A stretch of 64,000 nt of DNA, taken from positions 124,001-188,000 of the forward strand of contig JADJWJ010000007.1 of NCBI GenBank assembly GCA_016716425.1, given 5' to 3'. Position numbers and translations under genes: made by a program. The DNA is from Betaproteobacteria bacterium (GTDB lineage Bacteria > Pseudomonadota > Gammaproteobacteria > Burkholderiales > Casimicrobiaceae). Below are positions 48,780 through 56,539 of the stretch, piece after piece. A model generated the notes under the pieces. The model did not search any database and was not told the DNA's origin. It was given only the letters and a program-made list of their open reading frames with translations. How positions within the stretch are numbered: position 1 is the stretch's first letter; each line of letters starts with the position of its first letter.

Positions 48780-49026
48780 GTCAGCGCCGCCCGGCCGCCC
48801 GAAGGTGCTGACGCGCCCCCTCAGGGGGCAGCGAGCAACGCGAGCGTGGGGGTCGTTCATCCGAGCGCCGCCCGGCCGCCCGAAGGTGCTGACGCGCCCC
48901 CTCAGGGGGCAGCGAGCAAAGCGAGCGTGGGGGTCGTTCATCCCAGCGCCGCCCGGCCGCCCGAAGGCGCGGACGCGCCCCCTCAGGGGGCAGCGAGCAA
49001 CGCGAGCGTGGGGGTCGTTCATCCGT
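48780..49026. repeat. Three tandem 81-bp units of the structured repeat between hemC and hemD
   Basis: Units start at 48784, 48865 and 48946. Each has a hairpin with arms GTCAGCGCC (48780-48788 in the first) and GGTGCTGAC (48804-48812), then the CCCCCTC-AGGGGG stem, then GCGAGCAA(C/A)GCGAGC. The third unit has GGCGCGGAC instead of GGTGCTGAC, which breaks part of the stem. The hemC stop codon (49019-49021) lies in the outermost unit. hemC and hemD are normally close or overlapping. Confidence 0.9.
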
Positions 49027-49960
49027 CGGTGAGGAAGCGCGCAGCGCCGCGGGCGAGGAAGTCGTCGGCGAGCGCGCCTCCGAGCGCGTCGGCGCCCTCG
49101 GCGTCGGCGACCTCGGCATCCACCTCGCCGCGCAGCACGTCGTCGCCGCTGCGCGACGCGAGCAGGCCGCGCAACCACAGCGCGCCCTCTTCCCACTCCG
49201 CGTAGCCGGCGAGCGGGGTGTGGCAGCTGCCGCCGAGCGCGCGCGAAAACGAGCGCTCGGCCGTCGTCGCGAGCGTGGTCGCGCGATCGCCCAGGGGCGC
49301 CAGCGCCGCCACGAGGTCGGGCCGATCGCTGCGGCATTCGATCGCGAGCGCGCCCTGCCCCGGCGCCGGCAGGCTCTCGTCCGGTTCGAGCAGCGAGGCG
49401 ATGCGCGAGCCGAACCCGAGTCGCTTCAGCCCCGCCGCGGCGAGGATGATCGCGTCGTACTTGCCTTCGTCGAGCTTGCGCAGCCGCGTGTTCACGTTGC
49501 CGCGCAGCGGCTCGATCACGAGCGCGGGGTGGCGCTCGCGCAGCTGCGCCTCGCGGCGCAGGCTCGACGTCCCCACGATCGAGCCCGGTGGCAATTCGGC
49601 GAGTTGCGTGCACTTGTCGGAAACGAACGCGTCGCGCGGATCCTCGCGCGCGGCAATCGCCGCCAGCGCGAATCCCGGCGGCATTGCCATCGGCACGTCC
49701 TTCAGCGAGTGCACGGCGAGGTCGGCACGGCCTTCGGCCATCGCGACCTCCAGCTCCTTGATGAAGAGCCCCTTGCCGCCGATCGCGGTCAGCGGCTGGT
49801 CGAGGATGCGGTCGCCCTGCGTGGTGAGGCCGAGCAGCGTGATGGCGGTGCCCGGATACAGCGCGGCCAGCCGCGCGCGGATGTGCTCGGCCTGCCAGAG
49901 CGCGAGGGCGGACTCGCGCGTCGCGATGGTCAGGCGCCGTGGCGCGTGCGGAAGGGGCAT
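49019..49960 (-). CDS. hemC: Porphobilinogen deaminase (hydroxymethylbilane synthase)
   Basis: A 313-residue enzyme of normal length from ATG 49960. It joins four porphobilinogens into hydroxymethylbilane. Conserved parts are LTIATRESALALWQAEH, GGKGLFIKELE, DLAVHSLKDVP, GTSSLRREAQL, RGNVNTRL and APGQGALAIE. The Cys that carries the dipyrromethane cofactor is in LGGSCHTPLAGYA, near residue 242. The frame is open to 50050, but the family start is at 49960. The extended -10 box at 50034-50042 gives a leader of about 65 bases. Confidence 0.95.
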   Translation of the reverse strand: MPLPHAPRRLTIATRESALALWQAEHIRARLAALYPGTAITLLGLTTQGDRILDQPLTAIGGKGLFIKELEVAMAEGRADLAVHSLKDVPMAMPPGFALAAIAAREDPRDAFVSDKCTQLAELPPGSIVGTSSLRREAQLRERHPALVIEPLRGNVNTRLRKLDEGKYDAIILAAAGLKRLGFGSRIASLLEPDESLPAPGQGALAIECRSDRPDLVAALAPLGDRATTLATTAERSFSRALGGSCHTPLAGYAEWEEGALWLRGLLASRSGDDVLRGEVDAEVADAEGADALGGALADDFLARGAARFLTDG

Positions 49961-50033
49961 CGGATGGGCGAGGCGGTCGGCGCGGACGGGGCGCGAGCGG
50001 AGCACGGCGGCACCGTGCAGCGGATCGCCGAAA

Positions 50034-50042
50034 ATTCTAGCA
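50034..50042 (-). promoter_or_regulatory. Extended -10 promoter TGCTAGAAT before hemC
   Basis: TGCTAGAAT on the minus strand, followed by TTTTC. Transcription would begin near 50027. Identical to the box before hemX. No clear -35 is seen, as expected for an extended -10 promoter. Confidence 0.6.
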
Positions 50043-50221
50043 TGCGCCATCGCGCGCCTCGGGCGCGGCCGGCGCCCGACGTGCGCCGGCGCGAGCGTTC
50101 CGGCCTCGCCGAGCGCGTACGCGCGCGCGACGCTGCGACGGCAGCAGACGCGACCGCGGCGTCCTGGCCGGCGACGTCGCTCAGGTTGCCCGGCCCGTTG
50201 CCGCGCGGGGAAGCACGCGCC

Positions 50222-50608
50222 TTACTTCGCCGCGGCGTCAGCCTGCAGCATCCCGAAGAGGTTGCCCTCGGTGTCCTTGCCGTACGCGAGCCAGCCGACG
50301 GTCGGGATCGGCATCTTCGGCAGCGCGACCTGGCCGCCGAGTTCAGTCAGCTTCGTCACCATCGTGTCGAGGTCCCCGACGCCGACGGTGCAGACGAACG
50401 CGTTCACCGCCGCCATCGCTGCCGGCGCGTCGCCACGGCGCGGCATGAGGCCGCCGTCGATACCGGGCTCGCTCTTCTCGCCGGTTCCGACCAGCCAGTA
50501 CGCCTCGCTGCCCCACTGCGTGAACGTCCAGCCGAAGAGCTGCGTGTAGAAGGCGATCGCGCGCTGCGGGTCGCTGGCGTGGATCTCGAAGTGGATCGGG
50601 CGTGGCAT
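50222..50608 (-). CDS. VOC-family (glyoxalase-like) protein
   Basis: A 128-residue single-module vicinal-oxygen-chelate protein with GGAGG before ATG 50608. It starts IHFEIHASDPQRAIAFYTQLFGWTF, where the His and later Glu are candidate metal ligands. It ends YGKDTEGNLFGMLQAD, the usual DPEGN-x-x-G strand. Such proteins include antibiotic-resistance and lyase/dioxygenase members, and the function cannot be told. It is divergent from denD. Confidence 0.85.
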   Translation of the reverse strand: MPRPIHFEIHASDPQRAIAFYTQLFGWTFTQWGSEAYWLVGTGEKSEPGIDGGLMPRRGDAPAAMAAVNAFVCTVGVGDLDTMVTKLTELGGQVALPKMPIPTVGWLAYGKDTEGNLFGMLQADAAAK

Positions 50609-50636
50609 GGTGGCCTCCGGTTCGCACAAGGGCCGC

Positions 50637-50642
50637 TATCAT
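50637..50642 (+). promoter_or_regulatory. -10-like box TATCAT before denD
   Basis: GCCGCTATCATAGCG, 32 bases before ATG 50674. The GCTATCAT form is also seen at 40101-40108 before the GT2 gene. No matching -35 found. Confidence 0.45.
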
Positions 50643-50673
50643 AGCGCCGGCATCCACGACGAGAGGGTCCTCC

Positions 50674-51651
50674 ATGCGCATCGTGATCACCGGCGGCGCC
50701 GGCTTCCTCGGCAGGCGCCTCGCCCGCAAGCTGCTCGAACGGGGCACGCTCACCGACGCGCGCGGGCAGCCGCGCACGATCGCGTCGATCGTGCTGCTCG
50801 ACGTCGTGCCGGCGGACTTGCCGGCCGACCCGCGCGTCGCCGCCGTCACCGGCGACCTCGCCGACCCCGCGGTCATCGCGCGCGCGGTGGCGCCTGACAC
50901 CGACACCGTGTTCCACCTGGCCGCGGTGGTCAGCGGACAGGCCGAGGCCGACTTCGACGTCGGCATGCGCGTGAACCTCGACGCCACGCGATCGCTGCTC
51001 GAACGGTGCCGCGCACTCGCCGCGCCGCCGAAGTTCGTGTTCGCGAGTTCGCTCGCCGTTTTCGGCGGTCCGCTGCCCGATCCCGTGCCGGACAACGCGC
51101 CGCTGACGCCGCAGGCGTCCTACGGCACGCAGAAGGCCATCGGCGAACTGCTCGTGTACGACATGACGCGCAAGGGCTTCGTCGACGGGCGCTCGCTGCG
51201 CCTGCCGACGGTGACGGTCCGGCCCGGCAAGCCGAACAAGGCCGCGTCGTCGTTCGCGAGCGGGATCGTGCGCGAGCCGCTGGCCGGCATCGACGCGCCG
51301 TGCCCGGTGGCGCCGACGACGCGGATGTGGGTGACCTCGCCGCGGACGGTGATCGACAACATCGTGCTCGGCCACGAGGCGCCGGCGTCCGCGTTCGCGC
51401 ACACGCGCTCCGTCAACGTGCCCGGCATCCGGGTCGCGGTCGGCGACATGGTCGCCGCGCTGCGCGCGATCGCCGGCGACGCGGTGGCCGACCGCGTCAA
51501 GTGGCAGTTCGACCCTGCGATCGACCGCATCGTGTCGACGTGGCCGGCGAACTTCGCACCGGTGCTGGGTCCGGCGCTCGGCATGCGCGCCGATGCCGAC
51601 TTCGCGGGCATCGTGCGCGCGTACATGGCCGACGACATGCCGCGCGCGTAG
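50674..51651 (+). CDS. denD: D-erythronate dehydrogenase-like SDR
   Basis: A 325-residue extended SDR. GGAGFLGRRLARKLL is the NAD motif, FASSLAVFGGP carries the active-site Ser125/126, and Tyr150-x-x-x-Lys154 (YGTQKAIGE) is intact. LPTVTVRPGKPNKAASSFASGIVREPLAG is diagnostic of DenD, which oxidises D-erythronate to 2-oxo-tetronate. The usual partners (a DUF1537 kinase, an aldolase and an isomerase) are absent. So either they are elsewhere or this copy acts alone on another C4 acid. Confidence 0.88.
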   Translation: MRIVITGGAGFLGRRLARKLLERGTLTDARGQPRTIASIVLLDVVPADLPADPRVAAVTGDLADPAVIARAVAPDTDTVFHLAAVVSGQAEADFDVGMRVNLDATRSLLERCRALAAPPKFVFASSLAVFGGPLPDPVPDNAPLTPQASYGTQKAIGELLVYDMTRKGFVDGRSLRLPTVTVRPGKPNKAASSFASGIVREPLAGIDAPCPVAPTTRMWVTSPRTVIDNIVLGHEAPASAFAHTRSVNVPGIRVAVGDMVAALRAIAGDAVADRVKWQFDPAIDRIVSTWPANFAPVLGPALGMRADADFAGIVRAYMADDMPRA

Positions 51652-51663
51652 CGCACTTCCCGC

Positions 51664-52431
51664 ATGCGCGCGCCGCCGACGCCGCTCGAGATCGGGCACG
51701 CGGTCTTCCGCAATATCGTGCCGCTCGCCGGCATCCTGTTCCTCGGCTGGTCGGCACCGGCCGTGCTCGCGCTCTACTTCGCCGACACGCTGCTCGCGAT
51801 CGCCGTCATCTTCGCGGGCCTGCTGCGGCACTTCATGCCGCCGCCGAAGGACGACGGCTGGGCGGCGCGCGCGAACGCGGAGGCCGGCTACGTCGGTGTG
51901 TCGCTGTTCCTCGTCGTGTTCTTTGCCGTGCCGCTCGGCGTTCCGCTGATCTTCATGCTGGCCGGCACCGACGTGACGGTCCGCTCGCTGTTCGCCGACG
52001 ACATGTTCCGCGTCGGCCTCGTGCTGCAGGCGATCGCGGCGTTCTGGTCCGGCCGCGACCTCTACCGCGCGCTCAAGGTACACACGCCCGAGGAACTGCG
52101 CGTGAAGCGCCGCTTCGCACTGGTGCTGCTGCGCTGGGTCGTCGTCATCATGTCGACGCACCTGGGCGTCGCGTTCCTGCTCGGCCGCTTCGCGCCGATC
52201 TTCTTCGTCGCCGTCTACACGGCGGCGACGATCTTCATCGAGGTCGACCCGGACCGGTTCCTGCGGGCGTTCAACGCGGACGCCGACGTCCTCGGGCCGC
52301 CGCCGGGAAAGGCGGTGCCGCCGCACGCGCGCCCGCGGCCGTCGCCGCCGGCGCGATCGCCGGAACCGCCACCGGAGCCGTCCGGGTCTCGTGCCGGGCG
52401 CTGGCGGCGCAGGCACAAACGCGATCGCTGA
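51664..52431 (+). CDS. DUF6498-like membrane protein
   Basis: A 255-residue protein with about five or six membrane segments and a Pro-rich, basic C-terminal tail of about 40 residues. The start NIVPLAGILFLGWSAPAVLALYFADTLLA is the recognisable family stretch. FAPIFFVAVYTAATIFIEVDPDRF ends the membrane part. Function unknown. It is 12 bases after denD but this is probably only co-transcription. Confidence 0.65.
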   Translation: MRAPPTPLEIGHAVFRNIVPLAGILFLGWSAPAVLALYFADTLLAIAVIFAGLLRHFMPPPKDDGWAARANAEAGYVGVSLFLVVFFAVPLGVPLIFMLAGTDVTVRSLFADDMFRVGLVLQAIAAFWSGRDLYRALKVHTPEELRVKRRFALVLLRWVVVIMSTHLGVAFLLGRFAPIFFVAVYTAATIFIEVDPDRFLRAFNADADVLGPPPGKAVPPHARPRPSPPARSPEPPPEPSGSRAGRWRRRHKRDR

Positions 52432-52451
52432 CGTAACAGGAACGCGACCGG

Positions 52452-52565
52452 CCCTTCACCCCAACCCTCTCCCCGCTGCGCGGGGCGAGGGAGCCCTGCA
52501 TGCGGCGTCGGCGCTCATCGAAGCCCTCCCTCTCCCGCTTGCGGGAGAGGGTTGGGGTGAGGGCG
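52452..52565. repeat. Dispersed CCCTCACCCCAACCCTCTCC repeat, inverted pair
   Basis: Inverted modules (52454-52485 and about 52530-52565) in the gap between the DUF6498-like gene and the convergent dusA gene. As at 46855-46967 the element lies between convergent genes. Confidence 0.8.
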
Positions 52566-52598
52566 ACGCCCGGAGTCTGCCGCCTGCGGGTCGCAACG

Positions 52599-53594
52599 TC
52601 AGGCATCCGATTCCTCGACCGCATTTCGGTCGACCTCGGTGAGCGCCTCGGCCAGCAGTTCCGGCCCCGCGTCCTTCAGGCGCGCGGCGTCGGACAGGAT
52701 CTGCCGGAAGCGCCGCCCACCCGGCATGCCGTGATAGAGGCCGAGCATGTGCCGCGCGATCGAGCGCAGCGGCACGCCGCGGGCCCGCTGCGCGGCCGCG
52801 TACGGCATCATCGTGCGCAGCACGTCCGCGCGCGTCGGCGGATTCGCGGTCTCGCCGAAGATGCGCGCATCGACCGGCGCGAGAATCATCGGGTCGTGAT
52901 AGGCGGCGCGGCCGAGCATGACGCCGTCGGCGCGTTCGAGCTCGCGCTCGATCGCCGGCCATGTCGCGAGTCCGCCGTTGAGCACGAACGCCAGCGCCGG
53001 AAAGTCGCGCTTCAGCCGGTGGACGACCTCGTAGCGCAGCCGCGGCACCTCGCGGTTCTCCTTCGGCGACAGGCCCTTCAGCACCGCGTTGCGCGCGTGC
53101 ACGATGAACACCGTGCAGCCCGCATCCGCGACCGTGCCGACGAAATCGCGGACGAACCCGTAGTCCTCGTTCACGTCGAGGCCGATCCGGTGCTTGACCG
53201 TGACCGGCACCGGGACGGCGTCGCGCATCGCGCGCACGCAGTCGGCCACCAGCGCGGGCTCCGCCATCAGGCACGCGCCGAAGCTGCCCGTCTGCACGCG
53301 CTCCGACGGGCACCCGCAGTTGAGGTTGATCTCGTCGTAGCCCCAACGGGCACCGAGCCGCGCCGCGTGCGCGAGCGACGCCGGATCGCTGCCGCCCAGC
53401 TGCAGCGCGACCGGATGCTCTTCGGGATCGAAGTCGAGGTGCCGCGGCACGTCGCCGTGCACGAGCGCAGGTGCCGTCACCATTTCGGTGTAGAGGCGCG
53501 CGTGCCGCGAGATCCGGCGCAGGAAGAACCGGCAGTGCCGGTCCGTCCAGTCCATCATCGGGGCCGTGCAGAGGCGGTGCGATGGCGGGGTCAT
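52599..53594 (-). CDS. dusA: tRNA-dihydrouridine synthase A
   Basis: A 331-residue FMN enzyme that reduces U20 and U20a in the tRNA D-loop. APMMDWTDRHCRFFLR is the DusA start, INLNCGCPSERVQ carries the catalytic Cys95, and VPVTVKHRIGLD holds a phosphate/FMN lysine. FIVHARNAVLKGLSPKENRE and LNGG follow in order. I chose ATG 53594; ATG 53612 is possible, but its GAGG would touch the codon. Confidence 0.95.
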   Translation of the reverse strand: MTPPSHRLCTAPMMDWTDRHCRFFLRRISRHARLYTEMVTAPALVHGDVPRHLDFDPEEHPVALQLGGSDPASLAHAARLGARWGYDEINLNCGCPSERVQTGSFGACLMAEPALVADCVRAMRDAVPVPVTVKHRIGLDVNEDYGFVRDFVGTVADAGCTVFIVHARNAVLKGLSPKENREVPRLRYEVVHRLKRDFPALAFVLNGGLATWPAIERELERADGVMLGRAAYHDPMILAPVDARIFGETANPPTRADVLRTMMPYAAAQRARGVPLRSIARHMLGLYHGMPGGRRFRQILSDAARLKDAGPELLAEALTEVDRNAVEESDA

Positions 53595-54015
53595 CCGGCC
53601 GACACGATACATCCTCGGCCACTTCCACGTCGGGCGTCCGCGCTCCTTGCGCTCCTTGGAGCGCTCTCTCGATGGGCTGCTACGTTGCCCTCGCGCGGCC
53701 GCTTCTGGCCGATTGCCTCCGCCCCCTCGGCTCCGGGTCTCGGCGGGGGAGCCTTCGCCGCAGCCGGTTAGCAACGACGCTAACCGGCACCTTCGCTGAC
53801 CTTTCGCTTTGCCGTGGCCGGTGGAACGCGATTCCGGGGCACGGATGGGCATCGCCGAAGCCGGTCCCGGGTCGCCTGCGAGCGATTCACGCCCGCCGGT
53901 CATCGAGTCCGGCCGGTCGAGCCATACGACGCGCTCGGGGACATGCGCAACGTTCGCCAAGGGGCCCCTGCGCGGAGCGCACGCCGGGCTGCCCGCACAA
54001 GACGACCCGCCCCCG
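53595..54015. other. 421-base intergenic region with one strong hairpin
   Basis: I see no convincing gene here. The one clear structure is a perfect 10-bp hairpin GCCGGTTAGC (53763-53772), loop AACGAC, GCTAACCGGC (53779-53788), without a T-run. The region lies downstream of the leftward 5'-nucleotidase gene and upstream of dusA, so the hairpin could end the first transcript. Base composition is like coding DNA but no frame looks like a protein. Confidence 0.6.
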
Positions 54016-55533
54016 TCAGCCGCCCTGCTTGCCGATCGGCTGTTGTCTGCCCAGCTCCTCGATCACGACCCGCCGGATGTCGCGCAGCTCCTGCACGTCG
54101 CGCACCTGCGGATTCGTGCGCGTGAGGTAGCCGAGGTTGGTCTCGCCGCCCGAGAGCAGGAAGTCGGTCATCGCGACCGTGTAGCGGCGCGCGGGGTCGA
54201 TCGGCTTCCCCTGCACGAGCCACGCGCCGTTCTCCCGGCGCGCGCCCCACACGTGCAGGAAGCCGCCCAGGCCCTGGTTGTTCATCCCGGTGTCGAGGAC
54301 GCGCGCGAGCAGCGCGCCGTCGAGCGTGGCCTGTACGACCCGGCCGCCGAACGGCAGGATGCGGATGATGTCGTACTCGGTGATCGGCCCCGGCGGCACG
54401 ACGTCGTCGATGCGGACCGACCCGCCGTTGAAGAGCGCCACGTCGGGCGTCTTCGCCTCGTGCGCCATCGCCGCCGCGATCACGTCGGTGAGCCGACCCC
54501 CTCGATTGCGCACGGTGGACTCGCGGCCGTCCAGCGGCTCGGTCCCGGTGGCCACCACCGCCTCCGGCTTGAAGCCCTGGCGGCGGAACGCCGCAAAGCC
54601 CTGCTCGACCCAGCGCTGCGCGACGGCGTCGACGGCGGGGGCGGAGGGGATGGCATCGTCGATCCGCTGCAACCGCGCCGACACCTCCGGGCGCGCGCCG
54701 GGCGCCCGGAAGGTCAGCGTCACGATGGCGAGCGAGCGGACGTTGGCGTCCGCCTTCACGATCGGCACGAACCGCGGCCCGCGGTACATGAGCCAGTTCT
54801 CGTGCTCGTGCCCGCCCAGCACGAGATCGACGCCGGGCACGGCGCTGACGAACTGCGCGTCCTGCTCCAGCGAAAGATGCGTGAGCGCGACGATCGCGTC
54901 CGTCGTGCCGCGCAGCTTCTCCACCTCCGCCCTCGCGGCCTCGATGGCGTCGCGGTAGCGCACCCAGTCCTTTTTCGTCGCGTCGATCGTCACGCCGACG
55001 AGGCCGATCCTGACGGTCCTTCCGTTCGCCGTCACCGGAACGATCGCCGACGTCGGCACACCCGCGAACGGCGCTCCGCGCCCGTCGGTGACGTTGGTGG
55101 AGACGATTCCAAACTTCGCTTGCGCGACGTGCGCGCGGAACGCCGCCTCCGACACGTCGAACTCGTGGTTGCCGAGCGTCGCCCAGTCGACGCCGGTCGC
55201 GTTCAGGACGTCGACCATCTGGCGCCCTGCCAGCGGCTGCCCGTCGACGATGGCGGTCCCGAGCGCCGACGGCGACAGGTAGTCGCCACCCAGCGTGGTG
55301 AGCACCGGCGGCTGGGTGGCCTTCAGCCGCTCGATCACCGTGGCGACGCGCGCGAGACCGCCCGACTTCCCGCCTTCGACCGGCAGGATTTCGTAGACGT
55401 CGTTGAGGTGCACCACGGTCACCGTGACCGGTGCCGGCGCAGCCTCCCGTGACGTGGGCTGCGCGGCGACCGCCGGCAGCCCGGCGAGCGCGGCGACCGC
55501 GCACGCCAGCACGAACCCCCAGCCTCGTTGCAT
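54016..55533 (-). CDS. UshA/CpdB-like periplasmic 5'-nucleotidase/metallophosphoesterase
   Basis: A 505-residue exported two-domain enzyme with a signal peptide of about 25 residues. The N-terminal metallophosphatase motifs are VVHLNDVYE (D-x-H variant with D and Y), GGDYLSPS, TLGNHEFD, ALTHLS and VLGGHEHE. The C-terminal 5'-nucleotidase domain begins near residue 330 and contains LFNGGSVRIDD, ILPFGGRVV and LSGGETNLG. It probably frees phosphate from nucleotides or cyclic nucleotides. In the first motif the usual second His is Tyr (NDVY for NDxH), as in a known subgroup. Start is ATG 55533, with GTG 55539 possible. Confidence 0.9.
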   Translation of the reverse strand: MQRGWGFVLACAVAALAGLPAVAAQPTSREAAPAPVTVTVVHLNDVYEILPVEGGKSGGLARVATVIERLKATQPPVLTTLGGDYLSPSALGTAIVDGQPLAGRQMVDVLNATGVDWATLGNHEFDVSEAAFRAHVAQAKFGIVSTNVTDGRGAPFAGVPTSAIVPVTANGRTVRIGLVGVTIDATKKDWVRYRDAIEAARAEVEKLRGTTDAIVALTHLSLEQDAQFVSAVPGVDLVLGGHEHENWLMYRGPRFVPIVKADANVRSLAIVTLTFRAPGARPEVSARLQRIDDAIPSAPAVDAVAQRWVEQGFAAFRRQGFKPEAVVATGTEPLDGRESTVRNRGGRLTDVIAAAMAHEAKTPDVALFNGGSVRIDDVVPPGPITEYDIIRILPFGGRVVQATLDGALLARVLDTGMNNQGLGGFLHVWGARRENGAWLVQGKPIDPARRYTVAMTDFLLSGGETNLGYLTRTNPQVRDVQELRDIRRVVIEELGRQQPIGKQGG

Positions 55534-55756
55534 CGTCACCCCGCCGTTCGCGTTTCCGCCTGACCCGCTCTCCGCCTGATTATGCCCTCTCGAATCGACC
55601 CGTGAAGGGTGCGCGCGATCAGCGGTTGTCGATGCAGCGCCTCGACGCGGCGTCGAAAGCGGACGTGGCGTCCGCCCGGGTCCGGTGTCGCAGTTCGCCG
55701 GACGCCGGTGATTCCGATCGCTCGACGGTCGTGGCGACCGTCGAGGCGGGCAGCGC

Positions 55757-56011
55757 CTAGCGCCGCTGGCGCGGGGCGGGTGGCGTGCGGCCCTCGATGT
55801 GGCGGAACGTGATGCGCCCCTTGGTGAGATCGTAGGGCGAGAGTTCCAGCGAGACCTTGTCGCCGGCGATGACGCGGATGTGGTGCTTGCGCATCTTGCC
55901 GCCGCTGTAGGCGACGAGCTCGTGGCCGTTGTCGAGCGTCACCCGAAAGCGGGAGTCGGGCAGCACTTCGGTCACGAAGCCGTTCATTTCGAGGAGTGCT
56001 TCTTTGGCCAT
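55757..56011 (-). CDS. infA: Translation initiation factor IF-1 (paralog)
   Basis: An 84-residue S1/OB-fold protein. EALLEMNGFVTEVLPDSRFR then VTLDNGHELVAYSGGKMRKH is the betaproteobacterial second-paralog form, longer at the C-terminus (RHIEGRTPPAPRQRR) than the 72-residue housekeeping IF-1. LSPYDLTKGRITFR is the usual end. The second ATG (56011) is better placed after GAAAGG than the first (56017). It lies 96 bases after a cold-shock gene in the same direction, an association suggesting that this IF-1 copy serves translation in the cold. Confidence 0.93.
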   Translation of the reverse strand: MAKEALLEMNGFVTEVLPDSRFRVTLDNGHELVAYSGGKMRKHHIRVIAGDKVSLELSPYDLTKGRITFRHIEGRTPPAPRQRR

Positions 56012-56113
56012 GGTCATGCCTTTCGCGGCGGTCGGAACAAAGGCCCGGCGGATGCCGGGCGCGCCGAGCAGGGACTGACGGCGCGGTCAGCCGACCACGC
56101 CTGCCCGGTCGCC

Positions 56114-56320
56114 CTAGTCGGCGGAGCGGATGTTCGACGCCTGCAGTCCCTTGGGGCCGGTGACGACGTCGAAGCTGACCTTCTGGCCTTCCTTCAACGT
56201 CTTGAAGCCCTGCTCCTGGATCGCGGAGAAATGCGCGAAGAGATCCTTGCTGCCGTCTTCGGGCGTGACGAAGCCGAAGCCCTTCGCGTCGTTGAACCAC
56301 TTCACGGTGCCTGTTGCCAT
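56114..56320 (-). CDS. Cold-shock protein (CspA family)
   Basis: A 68-residue OB-fold nucleic-acid chaperone. GTVKWFNDAKGFGFVTPEDG carries RNP1 (KGFGFV) and DLFAHFSAI carries RNP2 (LFAHF). The end SFDVVTGPKGLQASNIR is standard. It binds single-stranded RNA or DNA and melts mRNA structures. It is probably co-transcribed with the infA paralog and has a long untranslated leader. Confidence 0.95.
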   Translation of the reverse strand: MATGTVKWFNDAKGFGFVTPEDGSKDLFAHFSAIQEQGFKTLKEGQKVSFDVVTGPKGLQASNIRSAD

Positions 56321-56480
56321 GTCTTGGGTATCCTGAAAATGAACGAAATGGGGCGAGCCCCCATGGGCGGGGCGACGGTCAAGACGGCGGGGTGGTGAAA
56401 GGAGAAGTACCGCAGGACTGCGGATACCTTAACCGGACAACAACGGCACTGCTTGAAGATCGCTGCCCTACATTATGCAC
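56321..56480 (-). promoter_or_regulatory. Long leader and promoter region of the cold-shock gene
   Basis: On the minus strand a CATAAT box lies near 56475, followed by about 140 bases to the csp ATG. Within it are a hairpin GTATCCGCAG-TC-CTGCGGTAC (56407-56427) and a CCCCGCC-CATGGG-GGCTCGCCCC structure near the start codon. Long structured leaders are usual for csp genes and mediate cold induction. I see no exact cold-box match. Confidence 0.45.
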
Positions 56481-56539
56481 TGCATTGCGCTGCAACACAA
56501 ACGAATTGTTCTGCCGTGGCGCCGGCGATCGTCGGCGGT

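Noticed and set aside
48780..49026. Minisatellite-coded C-terminal extension of HemC
   Set aside because: The hemC stop codon at 49019-49021 precedes the array on the coding strand, and HemC already has its normal length.
53595..54015. Small gene or tRNA in the long gap after dusA
   Set aside because: No frame resembles a protein and no cloverleaf can be drawn; only a 10-bp hairpin is clear.
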